Notes under the pieces: model-generated
Told to the model about the DNA's origin: nothing
The model's input: only the letters and a program-made list of their open reading frames with translations
Databases searched by the model: none
Position numbers and translations under genes: made by a program
Assembly: GCA_016185245.1 (NCBI GenBank)
Contig: JACPNZ010000008.1
Span: 1-64,000, forward strand
Source of the DNA: Hyphomicrobiales bacterium
Lineage (GTDB): Bacteria > Pseudomonadota > Alphaproteobacteria > Rhizobiales > Aestuariivirgaceae
Length of the DNA stretch: 64,000 nt
Direction: 5' to 3'
Part shown: positions 8,420 to 17,116 of the stretch, piece by piece
Layout: each line of letters starts with the position of its first letter
How positions within the stretch are numbered: the first letter of the stretch is position 1

Positions 8420-9805
8420 TCAGCCGTTCCGTAAGCCCTCCTGGCGCACCCAGGCCTCAATCCGGTCCAGGCCTTTTTCGGCAATGTCGAACATCTCGTG
8501 GATTTCGTCGGTCGAAATCACCAGGGGCGGACAGAAGGCGAGCGAATCCTGGATATTGCGGAGGATGAGGCCAAGCTCCTGCATGACCGCCACGCCCTTG
8601 CCGCCGACCGCCTTCTTCGGATCGAAGGAACGCTTGGTCGCCTTGTCGGCGACCAGTTCGACCGCTCCGATCAGGCCGACGCCGCGGGCCTCGCCGACCA
8701 GCGGATGATCGGCCAGCTTCATCAGCCGACTCTGGAACACGTTTGATACCTTCTTGGCGTGCTCCATGATCCGGTCGCGCTGGTAGATCTCGATGGTCTT
8801 CAGCGCCACGGCGCAGCCGACCGGATGGGCCGTGTAGGTATAGCCATGGCCGAACATGCCGAGCTTGCGGCTTTCTTCGAGCATGGCCTGGTAGAGCTCT
8901 TCCTCGATGGTGATGGCGGAGAGCGGGAAATAGGCCGAGGTGATGGCCTTGGCCATGGAGATCGAATGGGCCTTGATGGCGTAGGTCTCGGTGCCGAACC
9001 AGTTGCCGGTGCGGCCGAAGCCGCAGATCACTTCATCGACAATGAAACGCACATCGTATTTCGCCAGCACCGCGGCGACCTTGTCGAAATAGGTCCTGGG
9101 CGGCACGATGACGCCACCAGCCCCCATCACCGGCTCGGCGATGAAGCCGGCAACCGTCTCGGGGCCCTCGCGCAGGATCGTGTCTTCCAGGTCCTGGGCC
9201 ATGCGCGAGGCAAACTGCTCTTCGCTCTCGCCCGCCTCGCCGAAGCGGTAGTAGTGCGGACAGGAGGTGTGCAGCACATTCTTGATGGGAAGGTCGAAAT
9301 CGGCCTGCACCCAGGCAAGGCCGGTGAGCGAGGCGGTGGCGACGGTGACGCCGTGATAGCCACGCTGGCGCGAAATGATTTTCTTCTTCTCAGGCTTGCC
9401 CCTGGCATTGTTCATGTACCAGGTGAGCTTGATCTGCATGTCGTTGGCCTCGGAGCCCGAGGCGCCGAACAGCACCTTTGAAGCCGGCACCGGCGAGATT
9501 TCCTTGAGCTTCTCGGAGAGCTCGATCACCCCATCATGGGATTTTCCGCCGAACACATGGGTGAAGGAGAGTTTCTTCATGGCGGCTGCGGCGGTGTCGG
9601 CGATCTCCGCGTTGCCGTAGCCAAGGGCGGTGCACCAGAGCCCCGCCAGCCCCTCGATGTAACGCCGGCCCTTGTCGTCATAAAGATAGACGCCGCGCCC
9701 CTCGTTGAAGATCACCGGCCCCACCTCGCGATGGCGGGCGAGGTTGGTGTAGGGATGAATCACCGTCTCGATATCGCGGTGGGCCATGTTGGAAAGTTTG
9801 CTCAT
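8420..9805 (-). CDS. Class III (omega) aminotransferase
   Basis: PLP-dependent transaminase of 461 residues that probably transfers an omega-amino group to pyruvate. The N-terminus VIHPYTNLARHREVGPVIFNEGRGVYLYD and later FIVDEVICGFGRTGNWFGTE are typical of the omega-amino acid:pyruvate group; the PLP lysine is in SMAKAITSAYFPLSA. The substrate (beta-alanine, taurine, putrescine or other amines) is not resolved. The ATG at 9805 has a GGAGA ribosome-binding site; a longer frame to 9865 lacks family similarity. It shares the strand with vapBC and gabT upstream. Confidence 0.85.
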   Translation of the reverse strand: MSKLSNMAHRDIETVIHPYTNLARHREVGPVIFNEGRGVYLYDDKGRRYIEGLAGLWCTALGYGNAEIADTAAAAMKKLSFTHVFGGKSHDGVIELSEKLKEISPVPASKVLFGASGSEANDMQIKLTWYMNNARGKPEKKKIISRQRGYHGVTVATASLTGLAWVQADFDLPIKNVLHTSCPHYYRFGEAGESEEQFASRMAQDLEDTILREGPETVAGFIAEPVMGAGGVIVPPRTYFDKVAAVLAKYDVRFIVDEVICGFGRTGNWFGTETYAIKAHSISMAKAITSAYFPLSAITIEEELYQAMLEESRKLGMFGHGYTYTAHPVGCAVALKTIEIYQRDRIMEHAKKVSNVFQSRLMKLADHPLVGEARGVGLIGAVELVADKATKRSFDPKKAVGGKGVAVMQELGLILRNIQDSLAFCPPLVISTDEIHEMFDIAEKGLDRIEAWVRQEGLRNG

Positions 9806-9818
9806 CTCATGTCTCCAG

Positions 9819-10193
9819 TCATTTCTTGAAATAGCGCACGCCCGCCAGCCCCTGGAAATGCACATCGCAGGTTAGGAGTTCGGCATTCGTCATCAGGGCC
9901 GTTGCATAGATGATGGCGTCGGAGGTATGCAACTTGTGGGCGGGCGCGATGTCGGCCGCCCGCAGCGCAATCGCCGAATCGAGCGGCACGACGATGCAGG
10001 TCATGGTCAAGGCGATCACTCGTTCCGCTTCCGCCTGCGAGCGCTCACGGCACAGCCATTTGTAGACCTCGTGCTGCACCAGCGTCGGTACGACGCAGGT
10101 CTCCACCGGCGCGATCTCCCGCTTCGCCGTCGCAGCCAATGGACTGCCAAGCAGGGTCTCGATCCATAGCGAGGAATCGACAAGCCGCATCAA
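9819..10193 (-). CDS. vapC: VapC-like PIN-domain ribonuclease toxin
   Basis: A 124-residue PIN-domain protein. Acidic residues expected in the active site are present: Asp in LVDSSLWIE near the N-terminus, Glu in VQHEVYKWL, and Asp in LHTSDAIIYATA with a further Asp in LLTCDVHFQG. VapC toxins cleave specific RNAs, often tRNA, and are held inactive by VapB. The gene overlaps vapB by 4 bases and follows it, the standard order. The module sits between two class III aminotransferase genes, which suggests later insertion. Confidence 0.88.
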   Translation of the reverse strand: MMRLVDSSLWIETLLGSPLAATAKREIAPVETCVVPTLVQHEVYKWLCRERSQAEAERVIALTMTCIVVPLDSAIALRAADIAPAHKLHTSDAIIYATALMTNAELLTCDVHFQGLAGVRYFKK

Positions 10194-10402
10194 AACCGGT
10201 CTTTGCGGTCGCGGTAGTTAGCGGGGTTCGCGCCCTTGGCAATGCCCACAATGTCATCGATTTCGGGTACCGGCATCACCAGCACACCCTTGCCCTTGGG
10301 AATGAAGACAAACCGCTGACCCGCCTTCCAGCCCTCTGCCTCCCGCACTTCCTTCGGGATGGAAATCTGGAACTTGCTCGAAAGCGTGGCAATTGGGGTC
10401 AT
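10190..10402 (-). CDS. vapB: VapB-like antitoxin, AbrB/MazE swapped-hairpin DNA-binding type
   Basis: A 70-residue antitoxin. The N-terminal half (ATLSSKFQISIPKEVREAEGWKAGQRFVFI) is an AbrB/SpoVT-type DNA-binding domain; the C-terminal tail (DDIVGIAKGANPANYRDRKDRF) would occupy the toxin. Translation is coupled to vapC through a 4-base overlap. An inverted repeat directly upstream (10403-10442), placed around a TATATT -10 element, is the likely operator for autoregulation. Confidence 0.88.
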   Translation of the reverse strand: MTPIATLSSKFQISIPKEVREAEGWKAGQRFVFIPKGKGVLVMPVPEIDDIVGIAKGANPANYRDRKDRF

Positions 10403-10442
10403 TTTCTTACCAACTTCTTATCGACACCAATATAGTAAGAAA
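10403..10442 (-). promoter_or_regulatory. Inverted repeat operator and -10 of vapBC
   Basis: TTTCTTAC (10403-10410) and GTAAGAAA (10435-10442) form a perfect 8-bp inverted repeat, with arms 24 bp apart. On the minus strand a TATATT lies just inside the distal arm and would serve as -10. A related ATAAGAAG lies between. The position directly before vapB fits autorepression; binding is inferred. Confidence 0.6.
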
Positions 10443-10463
10443 CGGTTTGCCTGGCAACCGCCC

Positions 10464-11765
10464 TCAATTCCCCAGTATCGCGCTCTCCAGAATATCCAGC
10501 CCCTCGTTCAGCACCATCTCCGAGCAGGTGAGGGGCGTGAGGAGCCGCACCGTGTCGGAATAGACGCCGCAGGTGAGGATGAGCAGTCCGCGCTCCAGGC
10601 ACTTGGCGGCGAGCGCCTTGGCGCCGGCGGCGTCGGGCTCGTTGCCGCCGTGCTTGGTGACGAGTTCGAAGGCGCACATGGCGCCCAAGCCCCTTATGTC
10701 GCCGATCGGCATGCCCCTGCCCTTGGCTTTGACCGCCTGCATGCGGGCCATGATGGTCTTGCCCTGCTTTTCGGCCTTCTCCAGGAGGCCCTCCTGCTCG
10801 AAGGCATCGAACACGCCAAGGGCCGCGGCACAGGCGACCGGATTGCCGGCATAGGTGCCGCCGATGCCGCCGGGTTCGGGTGCATCCATGATCTTGGCGC
10901 GGCCAACCACGCCGGCCAGCGGGAAACCGCCGGCCAGCGACTTGGCACAGGTCATGAGGTCCGGCTCGACGCCGAAATGCTCCATGGCAAAGAATTTTCC
11001 GGTGCGCCCGAAGCCCGACTGGATTTCATCGGCGATCAACAGGATGCCGTTGTCGTCGCAGAGCTTGCGCAGGCGCACCATCAGCTCCTTGGGCGCCACA
11101 TAGAAGCCGCCCTCGCCCTGTACCGGCTCGATGATGATGGCGGCCACCCTTGAAGCCTCCACATCGCACTTGAACAGCCACTCGATGGCATGGATCGAAT
11201 CGTCGACCGAGATGCCATGATGGGCGACCGGAAACGGCACATGCCACATGCCGCCGGCGAAGGGGCCGAACTTGGCCTTGTAGGGGAGAACCTTGCCGGT
11301 CAGCGCCATGGTGAGATTGGTGCGGCCGTGGAACCCGCCATGGAAGGCGATGACATCGGAGCGGCCGGTATAGGCCCTGGCAAACTTGACGGCGTTCTCC
11401 ACCGCCTCGGCGCCGGTGGTCACCAGGGCCGTCTTCTTCTCGCCCGAGATGGGGGCGACCTGATTGAGCTTCTCGCACAGTTCGATGAAGGGCGCATAGG
11501 GCATCACCATGGCGCAGGTGTGGGTGAATTTTTCCAGCTGCTCATAGACCCGCTTCATCACCAGCGGGTGCCGGTGGCCGGTGTTCACCACGGCGATGCC
11601 GCCGCCGAAATCGATGTAGCGGTTGCCCTCGACATCCCAGATCTCGGAATTCTCGGCCCGCGCCGCAATGACCGGGGCGCCGGCACCGATGCCGCGCGAG
11701 ACCGCCTTGGCCCGGCGTTCCACCCACTGCTTGTTGAGGCCGGAACCGGTGATGGGTGCGTTCAT
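10464..11765 (-). CDS. gabT: 4-aminobutyrate aminotransferase
   Basis: Class III transaminase of 433 residues that probably converts 4-aminobutyrate and 2-oxoglutarate to succinate semialdehyde and glutamate. The N-terminus (NSEIWDVEGNRYIDFGGGIAVVNTGHRHP) and AIIIEPVQGEGGFYVAP are typical of GabT; the PLP lysine is in LMTCAKSLAGGFPL, preceded by LIADEIQSGFGRTGKFF. A GGAGAAG ribosome-binding site precedes ATG 11765. It lies upstream of vapBC and the other aminotransferase, and no succinate-semialdehyde dehydrogenase is present in the window. Confidence 0.9.
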   Translation of the reverse strand: MNAPITGSGLNKQWVERRAKAVSRGIGAGAPVIAARAENSEIWDVEGNRYIDFGGGIAVVNTGHRHPLVMKRVYEQLEKFTHTCAMVMPYAPFIELCEKLNQVAPISGEKKTALVTTGAEAVENAVKFARAYTGRSDVIAFHGGFHGRTNLTMALTGKVLPYKAKFGPFAGGMWHVPFPVAHHGISVDDSIHAIEWLFKCDVEASRVAAIIIEPVQGEGGFYVAPKELMVRLRKLCDDNGILLIADEIQSGFGRTGKFFAMEHFGVEPDLMTCAKSLAGGFPLAGVVGRAKIMDAPEPGGIGGTYAGNPVACAAALGVFDAFEQEGLLEKAEKQGKTIMARMQAVKAKGRGMPIGDIRGLGAMCAFELVTKHGGNEPDAAGAKALAAKCLERGLLILTCGVYSDTVRLLTPLTCSEMVLNEGLDILESAILGN

Positions 11766-11860
11766 GATCTTCTCCTGCTCGAAATTTGGGCGTCATTTAC
11801 GCCGGTTGACCCAGCCGCCGCAAACGGATTCAACTACGTTGTACGGCACAGGATCAAGCG

Positions 11861-13270
11861 ATGGACGAACTCATCGGAAAGACCGCAGCAGACGTCGTTG
11901 ACCTGCTGAAAAGACAGGATATTTCCCCGCTCGACTGCCTCGACGCCCTCGAATCGCGGATCGCCGCGGTCGATGCGCAGGTAAACGCCCTGCCAACGCG
12001 TTGTTTCGAGCGGGCCCGGCGTCACGCCGCCGAATTGATGAAAAGGCCCGTCGCCGAACGGGGACCGCTCGCTGGCCTACCCGTCCCGGTCAAGGACCTC
12101 GTCGACGTTGCGGGGGTGCGCTCGACGCAAGGCTCGCCGATCTATGCCGACCGGGTTCCCGAGACCTCCGACATTCTGGTCGCCCATCTCGAGGCCAATG
12201 GCGGCATCGTCTACGCCATGTCCAACACGCCGGAGTTCGGCGCCGGCGCCAACACCTTCAACGAGGTATTCGGCGCCACCCGAAATCCGTGGAACACCAG
12301 ACTGTCGGCGTCGGGCTCGTCGGGAGGTGCCGCCGTGGCGCTGGCGACCGGCATGGCCTGGCTGGCGCACGGGTCCGACCTCGGCGGCTCACTGCGCAAT
12401 CCGGCGAGCTTCTGCGGCGTGGTGGGCTTGCGGCCCGCTCCCGGCCGGGTGGCGGCCAACCCCGGAACCAGGATCGATTCGACCCTCGGCGTCGAAGGCC
12501 CCATGGCCCGAAATGTCGAGGATGTGGCCCTGCTGCTCGATTGCATGGCGGGCGAGGAACGAGGCGACCCGCTGTCCCTGCCGTCGGACGGATCGAACTT
12601 CCTCGCCGCGGCGCGCTCGGGCTGGAAGCCCCGGCGGGTGGCGATCAGCCGCGATCTCGGCTTGCCGCCGGTCGACCCGGAAGTGGCGGAGATCGTGATG
12701 CAGGCGGGCGTCCGTTTCGCCGAGGCCGGCGTCAGCGTCGAGGAGGCCCATCCCGATCTAAAAGAAGCGCGCTCGTGCAATCAGGTGCTGCGGGCCCTTT
12801 CCTATGCCAACAAGAAGCCCCTGCTCGAAGCCCATCGCGATAAACTCAAGCCCGAGATCGTCTGGAACATCGAGAAGGGTTTGAAACTCACCGGCGCCGA
12901 GATCGCCGTGGCCGAAGCCCAGCGGGCCGAACTGTTCCGGCGCGCGCGCGTCTTTTACCAGACCTACGATCTCCTCCTCTGCCCCGCCACCATCGTGCCG
13001 CCCTTCCCGGTCGAGCAGCGCTATGTGACCGAGTGCAACGGTACGCGTTTTGAAACCTATGTCGACTGGCTCGCCATCGTCTCGGCCATAACGCTGACTA
13101 CCTGTCCGGCGATTTCCATTCCGGCCGGCTTCACCCGGAGCGGCCTTCCCATCGGCATCCAGATCGTGGCGCCTCCCCGCCGCGAAGATCGCCTGCTGGC
13201 GGGAGCGAGGCTCCTCGAAACCATCCTCGGGCTCGGCGCCATTACGCCGATTGACCCGCGGGTGAGCTAG
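11861..13270 (+). CDS. Amidase (amidase signature family)
   Basis: Hydrolase of 469 residues with the Ser-cisSer-Lys triad of the amidase signature family: Lys78 in PVPVKDLVDVAGV, serines in SASGSSGGAAVALATG and in GSDLGGSLRNPASFCG. Substrates in this family range from simple amides to Glu-tRNA(Gln); the absence of gatB/gatC partners and the divergence from GatA argue for a stand-alone amidase. The start ATG at 11861 has only a weak ribosome-binding site. It is divergent from gabT and lies 51 bp before an acyl-CoA ligase gene on the same strand. Confidence 0.88.
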   Translation: MDELIGKTAADVVDLLKRQDISPLDCLDALESRIAAVDAQVNALPTRCFERARRHAAELMKRPVAERGPLAGLPVPVKDLVDVAGVRSTQGSPIYADRVPETSDILVAHLEANGGIVYAMSNTPEFGAGANTFNEVFGATRNPWNTRLSASGSSGGAAVALATGMAWLAHGSDLGGSLRNPASFCGVVGLRPAPGRVAANPGTRIDSTLGVEGPMARNVEDVALLLDCMAGEERGDPLSLPSDGSNFLAAARSGWKPRRVAISRDLGLPPVDPEVAEIVMQAGVRFAEAGVSVEEAHPDLKEARSCNQVLRALSYANKKPLLEAHRDKLKPEIVWNIEKGLKLTGAEIAVAEAQRAELFRRARVFYQTYDLLLCPATIVPPFPVEQRYVTECNGTRFETYVDWLAIVSAITLTTCPAISIPAGFTRSGLPIGIQIVAPPRREDRLLAGARLLETILGLGAITPIDPRVS

Positions 13271-13321
13271 CCGCCCATCGCAATTGCCGCTAGCTTCGGT
13301 TCCGCCAAGGGAGAACCCGCC

Positions 13322-14959
13322 ATGCTCGGTCTGATGCAGGAGTTTCCGCTGCTGGTCACCCGCCTGCTCGATCATGCGGCCCGCTGGCATGGCGATACGG
13401 AAATCGTCTCGCGCTCGGTCGAGGGTCCCATTCACCGCACCAGCTATGCCGAGATCGACCGGCGCTCGCGGGCGCTGGCCAGTGCGGTGAGCAACCGCCT
13501 CGGCATCGGCATGGGCTCGATCGCCGCCACCATGGCGTGGAACACCTGGCGCCATCTCGAAATCTGGTATGGGGTGATGGGGCTCGGCGGCATCGTCCAC
13601 ACCCTCAACCCGCGGCTGTTCGCCGACCAGCTCGTCTATATCGTCAACCACGCCGAGGACGGCTGGGTGTTCACCGACTTGAGCTTCGTGCCGCTGTTCG
13701 AGAAGCTGCAAGACCGGCTGCCCAAGGTCAAAGGCTTCGTGGTGATAACCGACCGCCAGCACATGCCGGCCGAAACCAGCTTGCGCAATCCCGTCTGCTA
13801 CGAAGAGCTGATCGCTTCGGGCGATCCGGGCTTTGCCTGGCCGGAGTTCGACGAGAACACCGCTTGCGGCATGTGCTATACCAGCGGCACCACCGGCAAT
13901 CCCAAGGGCGTCGTCTACTCGCACCGCTCCAACGTGCTGCACGGCATGATGTGCTGCCTGTCGGATGCGCTGGGCCTTTCCAGCCGCGACACGATCATGC
14001 CGGTCGTTCCCATGTTCCACGCCAATGCCTGGTCGCTGGCCTTCTCCTCGCTGATCTCCGGCGCCAGGCTGGTCCTGCCCGGCCCCAAGCTCGACGGCGC
14101 CTCGGTCTACGAACTCCTCGACCGCGAAAGAGTAACCTTCACCGCCGCCGTGCCGACCGTGTGGATGATGCTGCTCAAGCATCTCGAACAGAATCCGGCG
14201 CTGCGGCTTCCAGCCCTCGAGCGCGTGGCGATCGGCGGCTCGGCGTGTCCCGAAGCGATCATGAAGGCCTTCGTCGAGAATTACGGCACCGATGTCATCC
14301 ACGCCTGGGGCATGACCGAAATGAGCCCGATTGGCTCGCTCGGCGTGAAATCGGGGCGCACGTCGGCATTGCCCGATGGCGAGTGGTGGAAGATCAAGCT
14401 GAAGCAGGGCCGCGCCCCCTTCCTGGTCGACATGAAGATCACCGACGACGACAACCGCGCCCTGCCCCATGACGGCCGGACCTTCGGCCGGCTCAAGGTG
14501 AAGGGTCCGGCCGTGGCGCGCGCCTATTTCAAGGGCGAAGGGGCTGCCGCCTTCGATGCCGACGGCTGGTTCGACACCGGCGACGTCGCCACCATCGATC
14601 CGTACGGCTACATGAACATCACCGACCGTTCCAAGGACGTGATCAAGTCGGGCGGCGAGTGGATTTCCTCGATCGACCTCGAAAACGTGGCGATGGCCTG
14701 CCCTGGCGTGCAGGAGGCGGCCGCCATCGGTCTGCCGCATCTCAAATGGGACGAGCGGCCGCTTCTCGTGGTGGTACGAAAGGAGGGTGCCACAGTGAGT
14801 AAGCAACAGGTGCTGACCCACATGGAGGGCAAGGTCGCCAAATGGTGGCTCCCCGACGATGTCGCCTTCGTCGACGACATCCCCCACACGGCGACGGGGA
14901 AGATTTCCAAGCTCACCCTGCGCGAGCGCTTCAAGGACTACCGGTTTCCATCTGCGTAG
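13322..14959 (+). CDS. Fatty acyl-CoA ligase (AMP-forming)
   Basis: ANL-superfamily enzyme of 545 residues that activates a carboxylic acid to its CoA thioester through an acyl-adenylate. Motifs are complete: P-loop-like [17 protein letters not shown], the adenylate-binding [31 protein letters not shown], and the C-terminal catalytic lysine in [15 protein letters not shown]. It most resembles medium/long-chain fatty acid ligases (FadD3/AlkK-like). A good GGGAGA ribosome-binding site precedes the ATG. Chain length cannot be predicted. Confidence 0.9.
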   Translation: MLGLMQEFPLLVTRLLDHAARWHGDTEIVSRSVEGPIHRTSYAEIDRRSRALASAVSNRLGIGMGSIAATMAWNTWRHLEIWYGVMGLGGIVHTLNPRLFADQLVYIVNHAEDGWVFTDLSFVPLFEKLQDRLPKVKGFVVITDRQHMPAETSLRNPVCYEELIASGDPGFAWPEFDENTACGMCYTSGTTGNPKGVVYSHRSNVLHGMMCCLSDALGLSSRDTIMPVVPMFHANAWSLAFSSLISGARLVLPGPKLDGASVYELLDRERVTFTAAVPTVWMMLLKHLEQNPALRLPALERVAIGGSACPEAIMKAFVENYGTDVIHAWGMTEMSPIGSLGVKSGRTSALPDGEWWKIKLKQGRAPFLVDMKITDDDNRALPHDGRTFGRLKVKGPAVARAYFKGEGAAAFDADGWFDTGDVATIDPYGYMNITDRSKDVIKSGGEWISSIDLENVAMACPGVQEAAAIGLPHLKWDERPLLVVVRKEGATVSKQQVLTHMEGKVAKWWLPDDVAFVDDIPHTATGKISKLTLRERFKDYRFPSA

Positions 14960-14962
14960 TCC

Positions 14963-15634
14963 TCACAGCAACTTCATCTGCCCGCCACTCACCTTCTGTG
15001 CCGCAGCCCTCGGCGGCGGGGCGTTGCGCTCGATCCTGGTGGGTTCGCTGGCGAAATAGCCGTCGGGGGCCGGGCGGATCAGCATTGCCGCATCCTTCGC
15101 CTCACCGGTCAGCCACAGGCCGTAATCCTCCGGCGCCACGACGACCGGCATGCGGTTGTGGATCGGGGCCACGTCGCGGTTGGGCGTGGTGGTGATGATC
15201 AGGCCGGTCTCCAGTTCCGAACCGTCCGGCCCCATCCAATGCTCCCACAGACCGGCGAAGGCGAAGAGTCCGCCATCGGGCCGATGAAAGAAATGCGCCT
15301 GCTTGCGCCCCGGTTCCCCGGCCCATTCGTAGAAGCCGTCGGCGGGGATGAGACAGCGCCGCCGTCGCATGGCATTGCGGAAACCGGGCTTCTGCAGAAC
15401 CGTTTCACCGCGGGCATTGATCGATGGTTTTCCCGGCTTCACCTCCTTGGCCCAGGCGGGCACCAAGCCCCAGCACACCAGGGCGAAGTGGCGCTGTCCC
15501 TCGTTTTCGCGCACGATGGCGATGGGCCCGCCCGGCGCCACGTAGCTGCGCGGTGGAAAATCCGGCCGTTCGACATAGTCGAACAGCGAGCGGGTTTCCT
15601 CGGCACTCTTCCGGAAGCTATATAGGCCGCACAT
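14963..15634 (-). CDS. SRAP-domain protein (HMCES/YedK type, abasic-site crosslinking)
   Basis: Protein of 223 residues of the SOS-response-associated-peptidase family, which forms a thiazolidine crosslink to abasic sites in single-stranded DNA. The key residues are visible: Cys2 directly after Met1 (MCGLYSF), Asn in [10 protein letters not shown], Glu in [10 protein letters not shown] and His in [10 protein letters not shown]. The name suggests SOS control, but I found no GTTC-N7-GTTC box upstream. It is divergent from a Nudix hydrolase gene with only 18 bp between the two starts. Confidence 0.93.
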   Translation of the reverse strand: MCGLYSFRKSAEETRSLFDYVERPDFPPRSYVAPGGPIAIVRENEGQRHFALVCWGLVPAWAKEVKPGKPSINARGETVLQKPGFRNAMRRRRCLIPADGFYEWAGEPGRKQAHFFHRPDGGLFAFAGLWEHWMGPDGSELETGLIITTTPNRDVAPIHNRMPVVVAPEDYGLWLTGEAKDAAMLIRPAPDGYFASEPTRIERNAPPPRAAAQKVSGGQMKLL

Positions 15635-15652
15635 GGCAGGAGACTAGCGCGG

Positions 15653-16081
15653 ATGGCGGTGCCACAACAATTCCCTCGGCTCGGGGTTTCGGCTTGCGTC
15701 TTTCGCGGCGCCGAGGTGCTGCTGATCCAGCGGGCCAAGCCGCCGCTCGCCGGGGTGTGGAGCCTGCCCGGCGGCCATGTCGAGCCCGGCGAAGCGGTGC
15801 TTGACGCGGCTGCCCGCGAGCTTCGCGAGGAAACCGGCGTCGAGGCGAGCCTTAGCCATCTGGTCGGCCTCTATGACATGATCCGCCATGACGCCGAGGG
15901 CCGGCTCACAGTGCACTATGCCATCGCCTGCTATGCCGGGCCCTGGACCGCCGGCGAGGCTACGGCCGGCGGCGATGCCCTGTCGGTCCGATGGGCCGAT
16001 CCGGCGCAGCTTGGCGGCATGGCCTTCACCCCCCATGTGCGGGAAGCGATCGCCCGCGCCAAGCTTTTGTTAACTCTTTGA
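15653..16081 (+). CDS. Nudix hydrolase
   Basis: Small hydrolase of 142 residues for a nucleoside diphosphate linked to another moiety. The Nudix box is intact from GGHVEPGE through [11 protein letters not shown] (about residues 42-66). The N-terminal [23 protein letters not shown] resembles ADP-ribose pyrophosphatase or CTP-pyrophosphohydrolase-like members, so the substrate stays open. It is divergent from the SRAP gene. Its stop codon overlaps a GAGTC (GANTC) site, the first element of a putative CtrA/CcrM-controlled region for the next gene. Confidence 0.9.
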   Translation: MAVPQQFPRLGVSACVFRGAEVLLIQRAKPPLAGVWSLPGGHVEPGEAVLDAAARELREETGVEASLSHLVGLYDMIRHDAEGRLTVHYAIACYAGPWTAGEATAGGDALSVRWADPAQLGGMAFTPHVREAIARAKLLLTL

Positions 16082-16101
16082 GTCAAATGGAGACACCAAC
16101 A

Positions 16102-16116
16102 TTAACCTTCGTTTAA
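16102..16116 (+). promoter_or_regulatory. CtrA-type box (TTAA-N7-TTAA) with flanking GANTC sites
   Basis: TTAACCTTCGTTTAA matches the full CtrA recognition sequence TTAA-N7-TTAA exactly. GANTC methylation sites lie on both sides (GAGTC at 16080-16084 and 16122-16126). The following gene begins at 16185. Cell-cycle control of that gene by CtrA and CcrM methylation is inferred. Confidence 0.7.
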
Positions 16117-16184
16117 GGAACGAGTCGCCGGCAGCATGGCAATTGCTAAGGTGCCTCAAGGCCGCCACTCAAGGCATCGAAATC

Positions 16185-16472
16185 ATGGCCGCGGAACGTG
16201 CTTTGGATCACATGGACGGGATTTCCGACAAGACGGCGCCAGAACTGCCCGCCATCGACGCCAAGCGGATGGCGCTCCGCTACATCCTCGATGCCTGGGA
16301 AGAAGCGATCTACGACGGTCTCGATCCCGATTGCATTGCCACCGCAGCGATCTTCGCCGCCCTTTCCGACATGATCGCCACCTATGGCGACGAACCGGTG
16401 GCGGCCATGTGCGAGCGCCTGCCGGAGCGCATCCGGGCCGGCGAATTCACCCTGCACAAGACCCGCCAGTAA
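16185..16472 (+). CDS. Small conserved protein of unknown function behind a CtrA box
   Basis: A 95-residue acidic, probably all-helical cytosolic protein with no membrane segment. A compact core, MALRYILDAWEEAIYDGL, ATAAIFAALSDMIATYGDE and LPERIRAGEFTL, reads like a conserved fold, and I believe related small proteins occur in other Hyphomicrobiales, though I cannot name a family. I chose ATG 16185 because a frame start 42 bases earlier uses TTG and no obvious ribosome-binding site. A perfect CtrA site lies 69-83 bp upstream. It converges with the LysE-family gene. Confidence 0.65.
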   Translation: MAAERALDHMDGISDKTAPELPAIDAKRMALRYILDAWEEAIYDGLDPDCIATAAIFAALSDMIATYGDEPVAAMCERLPERIRAGEFTLHKTRQ

Positions 16473-17108
16473 TCAGCCGGCGGCCTGCATCAGCAGGGCA
16501 AAGCCGAAGCCGGCGATCACCACGCCGGTCCAGCGGCTGATCCGGTCGAGCACTGCCGGATTGAGGCGGTACTTGAGGTGGTGCACCACAATGGTCAGCA
16601 CGATCCACCACAGGGACCCGCCGACGGCAAAACCCGCCACCGCCACCGCCGGCCGCCAGGGTGCTGCACCCAGCCGCAGCACGCCTGCCATGGTGCCGAA
16701 TACAACGAGGTTGCCGAACAGCGCTGGCGGATTGGTGACAGTGGCTGAAAATGTCGCTGCCGCCTTGCGCCACAGCTGGGTGGCACTGGGCGATTCTGGC
16801 GGAGTGGTGAGATCGGCGGCCGAGAAATGGGCCCGGGCTGTGATGATCCCGAAGCCCACCAGCAAGGCCCCACCGGCCAGGGTCAGCACCGTGGCATGGG
16901 CAATGAAGAAGTGCTCGACCGTGCTCAGGCCATAGGCGGCAACGGCGGCGAAGCTGCCGTCGGCAGTGAGCGCTCCCGCCCCCGCCACCAGGCCTCCCGT
17001 CAGACCGCGCCGCAGGGTGGCGCGGATCACCATGATGTTGACCGGCCCGAAGGGAGCGGCAACCGCCAGTCCCATGGCGAGGCTGGCGACGATGAGCGTC
17101 AGGTCCAT
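16473..17108 (-). CDS. LysE/RhtB-family amino-acid exporter
   Basis: Inner-membrane protein of 211 residues with about six hydrophobic segments. The N-terminal signature GLAVAAPFGPVNIMVIRATLRRG matches the LysE/RhtB family (Gly-Pro followed by a helix). Members export amino acids such as lysine, threonine or homoserine lactone-like compounds; the substrate here is unknown. Its stop abuts that of the small gene on the opposite strand. The acuI gene precedes it on the same strand with 8 bp between them, so the two are probably co-transcribed. Confidence 0.85.
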   Translation of the reverse strand: MDLTLIVASLAMGLAVAAPFGPVNIMVIRATLRRGLTGGLVAGAGALTADGSFAAVAAYGLSTVEHFFIAHATVLTLAGGALLVGFGIITARAHFSAADLTTPPESPSATQLWRKAAATFSATVTNPPALFGNLVVFGTMAGVLRLGAAPWRPAVAVAGFAVGGSLWWIVLTIVVHHLKYRLNPAVLDRISRWTGVVIAGFGFALLMQAAG

Positions 17109-17116
17109 TGCTACCG

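Noticed and set aside
8359-8484. N-terminal extension of HemN
   Set aside because: The extra 42 residues run back through the FNR box and have no similarity to HemN; the family domain begins at the ATG at 8358.
12758-14887. A long open frame antisense to the amidase and acyl-CoA ligase genes
   Set aside because: It spans two clear genes and their junction, is rich in His/Arg/Gly, and shows no family motif; it is a codon-bias artefact.
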